The notes under the pieces were generated by a model. That model saw nothing but the letters and a program-made list of their open reading frames with translations, was not told the DNA's origin and searched no databases. Source: Utricularia gibba (Eukaryota; Streptophyta; Magnoliopsida; Lamiales; Lentibulariaceae). Taken from it: a stretch of DNA of 64,000 nucleotides. Below are positions 59,245 through 64,000 of this stretch, one piece after another; the stretch's first letter is position 1; each line of letters begins with the position of its first letter. The stretch is taken from positions 2,294,001 to 2,358,000 of the forward strand of contig CM007990.1 of the NCBI GenBank assembly GCA_002189035.1, read 5' to 3'. Position numbers and translations under genes: made by a program.

Positions 59245-60411
59245 TGATGATGAATTTGCAAGTGCATAGAAACTATCGAAGTAATAAAATAAGATCATAT
59301 CCACGGGGAATTGTTATTGAAATTTTCTTTTTAAAACAAAAACTTAAAAAGACTGAAAATAAAAGAAATATTTGGTTTTGAAAACAATAAGAAAAAGTGA
59401 CTTTGGATCTAAGATACACCTTACATGAAACTCGTCCTTACATGTGTGCAAACCTTGAGAATTGACCTACTTGCGCAAGTTTTGGGGGTGTTATGTTAAA
59501 ATAATGCTACTCGGTGACCGTTATATCACCGTCTCTTGTTTTGTGGGATAATGGAATCAACCACGCCAACAGAGCCCTTACACTTCTTGTGATAATCCAT
59601 GTTTTCCCCACACTTAAATCTAACCCCTACACCTCCCACCTGACACACAGATTAGACAGAATGTGCCTTACCAACGATGTCCGATTGAACCTTTCTCCTT
59701 AGGTGCTTGAGGCCAACCTTTGATTCTCCCACACTCCCTTAGGGTTATATGATACTAAAAATCACGTTACTAAATAAAACGTTGCGAAAAACAGAATCAA
59801 ACCTCAAATTACTACTGAAAAACATAGTAAAACAATCACGCGCACGGGACTTGCGCAAGCAAAACTTCACAGCAGATCCTCAGCCGCAAGCGCTCACATG
59901 TGCATGCTCAACTCTAAACAACAAAAGTTAATGAAAAACGAAAGGGAAGACATCCAAAACATGCTAGACTCGACTCTAAACCCTAAATTGACTCTCTGAT
60001 CATTGACTCTGACTAACTTTTTCGATCTTCGGGCTCTGGTCTTTATATAATGGTGATGATTTGTTGGGCTTTCTTGATGGGTTCATATCAAATCTTCCAT
60101 TCAAATTTTCTAAGATTTGATATAGCTCTTCTAGAATAAGATTAAATTTTCCAAAATAAGATATGAATCTTATCTTATCCAAGAATCTTTGACTAAGGCT
60201 TCATCGGATACATCAAATCTTTGCCTCCATCAAAGTAGCTCGAAAATCATCCAAATTATTCCAAAATTATCCTGAAAAATCACAAAACACACTTTCCCTC
60301 CAAAAAGATCAAATGGTATGAAAGATAAGAAAATTGAGATAAAAAAAATGCAAAACCCATCTAAATAAGTCCTGAAAAGCATAAATATAAGTGACACAAA
60401 ATCACTTATCA
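59245..60411 (-). mobile_element. Solo LTR, TSD ATGAG
   Basis: On the minus strand it runs TGATAAGTGATTTTG ... TTCATCATCA, 1,167 bp. It is flanked by ATGAG at 59,240-59,244 and 60,412-60,416. The 'tatccacggggaa' near its inner end is typical of plant LTRs. It has no internal region. Its ends differ from family B next door, so it is probably a distinct family. Confidence 0.85.
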
Positions 60412-60753
60412 ATGAGTAAGAAAAATCAATAAGAAATAGATATGAGCAAGTGAGATTAGTATTTGAGCATAATTCATTGATGTCATGTGATAAACGAAAA
60501 ATTCACACGTCGTAAATGTAAACTTTCCTATCAAATAAATTTATAACTGAATACACATTCAAGCATAAAACAATTATGAGCATAGTGGACTAGGGTCGAA
60601 CACAAGGAACTAGGTGCTTGCTATGTGAAGGTCAATGCAAGGAATCAATGTCACGTTGGTAAAATTGGTCTTAGCTAGGATTAAGGCAAAACTAAAACGA
60701 AATATAGTAAAGAAAAGTAATAAGTTCTAGAGTTCGGTTGTTTCTAGAATGGA

Positions 60754-60996
60754 ATGGGTGATGCATTGGGACTCCTAGAGGATGTATGCTCATCACTAAA
60801 CAAACTCACACAAACCACAAATAATACAACTAACTCACAAGATCTAGGTCTATCCGGATTCTTGTTTTTCCCCCTAATCTTTGGTATACCTCTAATTAGG
60901 GTTATTAAGTTGGGTTTCACTACTTCTCCCTCCTGGATCTATCCTGGTTTGTTAAGGAAGTGGCGTGACTCATTGCTGTTTAGATCTAAAGGTTGA
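60754..60996 (+). other. Open frame within LTR, not a gene
   Basis: An 80-codon frame on the plus strand lies wholly within the solo LTR at 60,488-61,658 and shows no family resemblance. It is recorded so that it is not mistaken for a gene. Confidence 0.5.
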
Positions 60997-61500
60997 TTAA
61001 CATGTTTCTCTCTTTTTTACCCCAAGGCGCCCCCCTAAGTACTTAGCCACTCATGCTTATGGTAAACGAAAGTAGAAAAGAAAACATCACCCACAGTGTG
61101 CTCATTTCACAATCAAATACCAGAAAGCAAACAAGTAAGTAATGTGAAGTGTCAACAAAAACTGAAAAACGTCACTAGCTACTCTTAGCTAGGAGTAATA
61201 TTCTTCAAAGACAGAAAATAATCTTGAACTTCAACTTTGTTCCTGTTTGTCTTCCTTCTTCTTCCTCCTTAGAAAACCTTCTCCCCAAAAAATGTGTTCG
61301 TGAGTCTCCAAGGGAAGATCTGATTTCTCTCTCCACCTTTCCCTCTTTTTGTCCAAAATCTCCCTTTTTCCTCCTTGGATTTTGTGTGCACCACTTTTCA
61401 GACTTTTGGTTTCATCTTCTGCCACTACACTGTGCATGTTCGTCTCCTTGGGATTTGTGTTGCGATCTACACTGCATTGCTCGAATAAAACTATTAGAAG

Positions 61501-61531
61501 GTTGGGGCTAAATCACAGATTTAGTCCCAAC
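61501..61531. repeat. LTR hairpin (family B, first copy)
   Basis: GTTGGGGCTAAATC-ACA-GATTTAGTCCCAAC, 14-bp arms with one G:T-type mismatch, 127 bp from the LTR start on the minus strand. Confidence 0.85.
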
Positions 61532-61661
61532 TAAGACTAAAATCACACAATTACGATACTTATGCACACAAATATAAAACTAGGCAGTAAAACTAAATTT
61601 TTGTAGCACAATATGAATTTTTTTCATGTACTTAATCACTCAAAAATATGTGTTATCATCA

Positions 61662-62838
61662 TGATGACACACGTTTTCCCTAAATTTCATAATATAAAAT
61701 AGTTACATTTTATTATGGTTTAGGCTAGATAAATGTGGTTTTTCATGTTTAAGTGACGTTTATGTTAATCTTATGTGATTATGTTGAAAAGTGGACTAAA
61801 TCAAAGGATTTAGTCCACAACTCTTGTTACTAATGTTTCAGTAAGTTCAGTAGGGAGATTAACAGAAAATCAGACTTGCAAGCGTGTGAACCAAGCGGAA
61901 AAGGGCGCAAAATCTGGAGAAGGACAAAGAACACTTTTCTGCCGCCACCGCAGTCTGCAAGTTCAGGCCAGGAACAGTACTGGCAGTCAAGAACAATCTT
62001 TATTTGCTTTCCGTTTCATGAACATTTCAAGTTTCTGCATTTGACTTGTTTACAATGTTTCTGCCATTTTGGCCAACTTATATGAATGAAATCATGTTTT
62101 ATTTCCCAAGTATGAGTGGCTAAAGTCTTAGAGATGGCTTAAGGTGAAGTGGGGTGGTGTGTGCTTAGGGTTGATGATGAAATTTATGTGTGTTCCTTAA
62201 CTATTGTTTCTAACAAACCATGGGTCGACCTAAAGAGAGAAACAAATAGTTTCACAACTTAGATGCATGGTTTAGAGGTAGACCAACAAACCAATACGAG
62301 AACAGCCGGTGTTAGTCCAAGGTGGAACCAGTGGAACTGGGTAAACCTAGTTCTATATGCTTTGCATGCGGGTAGATCTAATTGCAATGTTGGTTATAAT
62401 ATTTGAGACTAGTTTAGCCGAAAATATGATGAATGACATGGGTAGACTTAAGTTATTTGAACTTGTGAGTGTAGGAAGATGGTAAATTAAGTTAGAGACT
62501 TTTGCATAACACCACCTACAGATCCTTAAGGCATCCTCGTATTATTCTAAGTTAGAACCGGTACCTGTCACTTTAGCGTTGAAACCTAATATTACTTACC
62601 TACCTCGTTTACTGAACTTGTTTACCACTATTAGTCCACGCTTAGACTATGACCTACTGTTATCCGAAATTATGCATGTACTAAAACACTTAGCAAGCAC
62701 AAGCTCTTCGTGATCGATCCCGATATCCACTATACAAGTTTTCTAAATTTGTATTTTGTGTAGATTAGGGATTATAAATTTATTTGATAACGAAATTTCT
62801 ATTTTTGTGCAACGACATTAGGAAATTTTCGTTTATCA
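61662..62838 (+). mobile_element. Solo LTR, family B, TSD TGTCA, interrupted at its start
   Basis: Runs TGATGACACACG ... TTTTCGTTTATCA, 1,177 bp. Its right target duplication is TGTCA (62,839-62,843). The matching left TGTCA is at 60,481-60,485, because the family B LTR at 60,488-61,658 inserted right after this LTR's first two bases (60,486-60,487). It is the same family as the fragment at 2,455-3,471. Confidence 0.85.
61791..61818. repeat. LTR hairpin (family B, second copy)
   Basis: A perfect 12-bp inverted repeat GTGGACTAAATC-AAAG-GATTTAGTCCAC, 129 bp from the LTR start. Same place as in the neighbouring copy. Confidence 0.9.
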
Positions 62839-62843
62839 TGTCA

Positions 62844-64000
62844 AAAACATTTTATTGACTAAAAAATTACTTTAGAACTAACTTTTTCTTATTGGACAAA
62901 CAACATATAAATATAAGGGAGTTAATAAACGATTTTTTTATCGTTCTAAAAAATATTTTTTACATAACACTTTAAAATATTTTTTACCTACTTTTTGCTT
63001 TATTTTCTATAATTTTTTATTAATTTTACATCTTTTATACTAATTTGATCTTTTTGAATAAAAGTATATTTTATAAACTTTTTGGGACATTTTCAAACCG
63101 ATTGGAAAAGAAATCAAAACCTAACAATTTATGAATTTTTAAATCTATAAAATTGGATCCAAAAGGAGGTCCAAGAATAAAAATTTGCACAAGATTTAAG
63201 TTTTAGATAAAGTTTTGAAGATAATCTCTATAATTTGAAATTTTGTTTCATGATTGAAATCCACTAATCTTGCATTTATAGATGTGAGCTCTTTGACTAT
63301 TGTAAGATTTGGATAAAAGATAAATAAAAAATATTTGATTCAAGTCTATCAAACAATTGTAATAGAAGATTTAAATCTTCTCCTCCATAAATATCTCTGT
63401 ATTTTAACGTGTGTTTAAGGATCTATGATGAAGCGGTGTTTGTGCGAATCGATATATGTATGATTATCTTACTATATTTTTTCATATTTAATTTGAAGGT
63501 TTATTTTTTTTTTTTTCAAGCTTGTGCAAGCCTTGTTCCAAGCCAATATTCTTATTGCTCATATCTATCTTTTAGTTTTTGTGTCATTTATTCTTAGTCT
63601 ATTTTTAGAATATCCAAAATTATCAATTTAATGCACATATGATCTTTTTTATTATTGTGATAGTTTTTGTGCATTTACAAAATTAACATGACATAGCATG
63701 ACCCATTAGTTGATGTGATAGGTGTGCACTTGTATACAACAAAGAAAGACATTGATGAGAGAAGGACTTGGGTTACATGCTTGGACGACCCCAAGCATTT
63801 CCTCATCAAGTGAGTTGTTTTCAATTATAATTCACATCTTTCGTATATTTTTAGAGCCTCAATTAATGCTTTTAAGTGGCTCCCTCATCTAGCTTGTATG
63901 TGGTCATGATGAAGGAAAAGTTGATAAGCTCTAGGACCTTCAACAAAAAGGCATCTCTTGTAGAAGAGAGAAAAAGAATAGAGAGATGAAGCTATTGAGT
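62844..64000. other. AT-rich, no gene recognised (window edge)
   Basis: AT-rich with a T-run near 63,508. Short frames only. I see nothing identifiable. Confidence 0.5.

Larger units (their letters stand above)
60488..61658 (-). mobile_element. Solo LTR, family B, TSD TCATG, inserted in another LTR
   Basis: On the minus strand it runs TGATAACACATATTTTTG ... TTTTCGTTTATCA, 1,171 bp. TCATG flanks it at 60,483-60,487 and 61,659-61,663. It shares its end sequence, the 'atgagtggctaa' segment and a hairpin at about position 128 with the downstream LTR. It sits inside that LTR's first bases. Confidence 0.85.

Noticed and set aside
1-64000. tRNA or rRNA genes
   Set aside because: No cloverleaf with A- and B-box sequences and no rRNA-like sequence was recognised by eye; the only tRNA-related match is the copia primer-binding site.

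Overview
The window is plant nuclear DNA, probably from a flowering plant. It holds intron-rich genes for plant-type nucleoporins and a LAZ1/DUF300 membrane protein, plus plant classes of transposable element (PIF/Harbinger with a Myb/SANT partner, Ty1/copia with an initiator-Met-tRNA primer site, MULE with a SWIM finger, and an L1-type LINE). No species call is made. There is no bacterial, organellar or viral gene content.

Positions 1-26,615 are a transposon-rich block. A decayed PIF/Harbinger element (Myb/SANT part near 1,240, transposase near 3,640-4,880) is followed by LTR debris and a solo LTR (6,048-7,358, TSD ATAAA). Next comes a nest: an outer PIF/Harbinger element (7,923-20,760, TSD TAA) is interrupted by a second, related Harbinger element (11,327-18,766, TSD TAT) and by a solo LTR (8,674-9,966, TSD GAACA). 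Both nested elements carry, between the Myb/SANT ORF and the transposase, an intron-containing minus-strand passenger gene. It joins a plant-transposon-type N-terminal domain to an FCP1/NLI-interacting-factor-like (HAD) phosphatase domain. This is the most unusual content of the window. A nearly complete but inactivated Ty1/copia element (21,396-26,610, TSD GAAAG, minus strand) closes the block.

Positions 27,319-47,949 hold two genes in the same orientation: a 27-exon NUP160 gene and a 15-exon NUP93 gene. Their products are scaffold nucleoporins of the outer (Y) and inner rings of the nuclear pore. About 6.2 kb of AT-rich, repeat-bearing spacer separates them. NUP93 reads cleanly through every splice junction. 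NUP160 needs one missing base in each of two homopolymers to keep frame.

Positions 48,000-57,400 hold a decayed MULE transposase (minus), an AT-rich minisatellite, a LINE fragment lacking its reverse-transcriptase core, and a six-exon LAZ1-homologue gene (minus) that points toward NUP93. Positions 57,800-64,000 are AT-rich sequence and three solo LTRs, one of which sits inside the second base of another.

Exon coordinates were deduced by hand from GT-AG signals, reading-frame continuity and remembered family conservation. They should be good to a base or two, but no alignment program was run.
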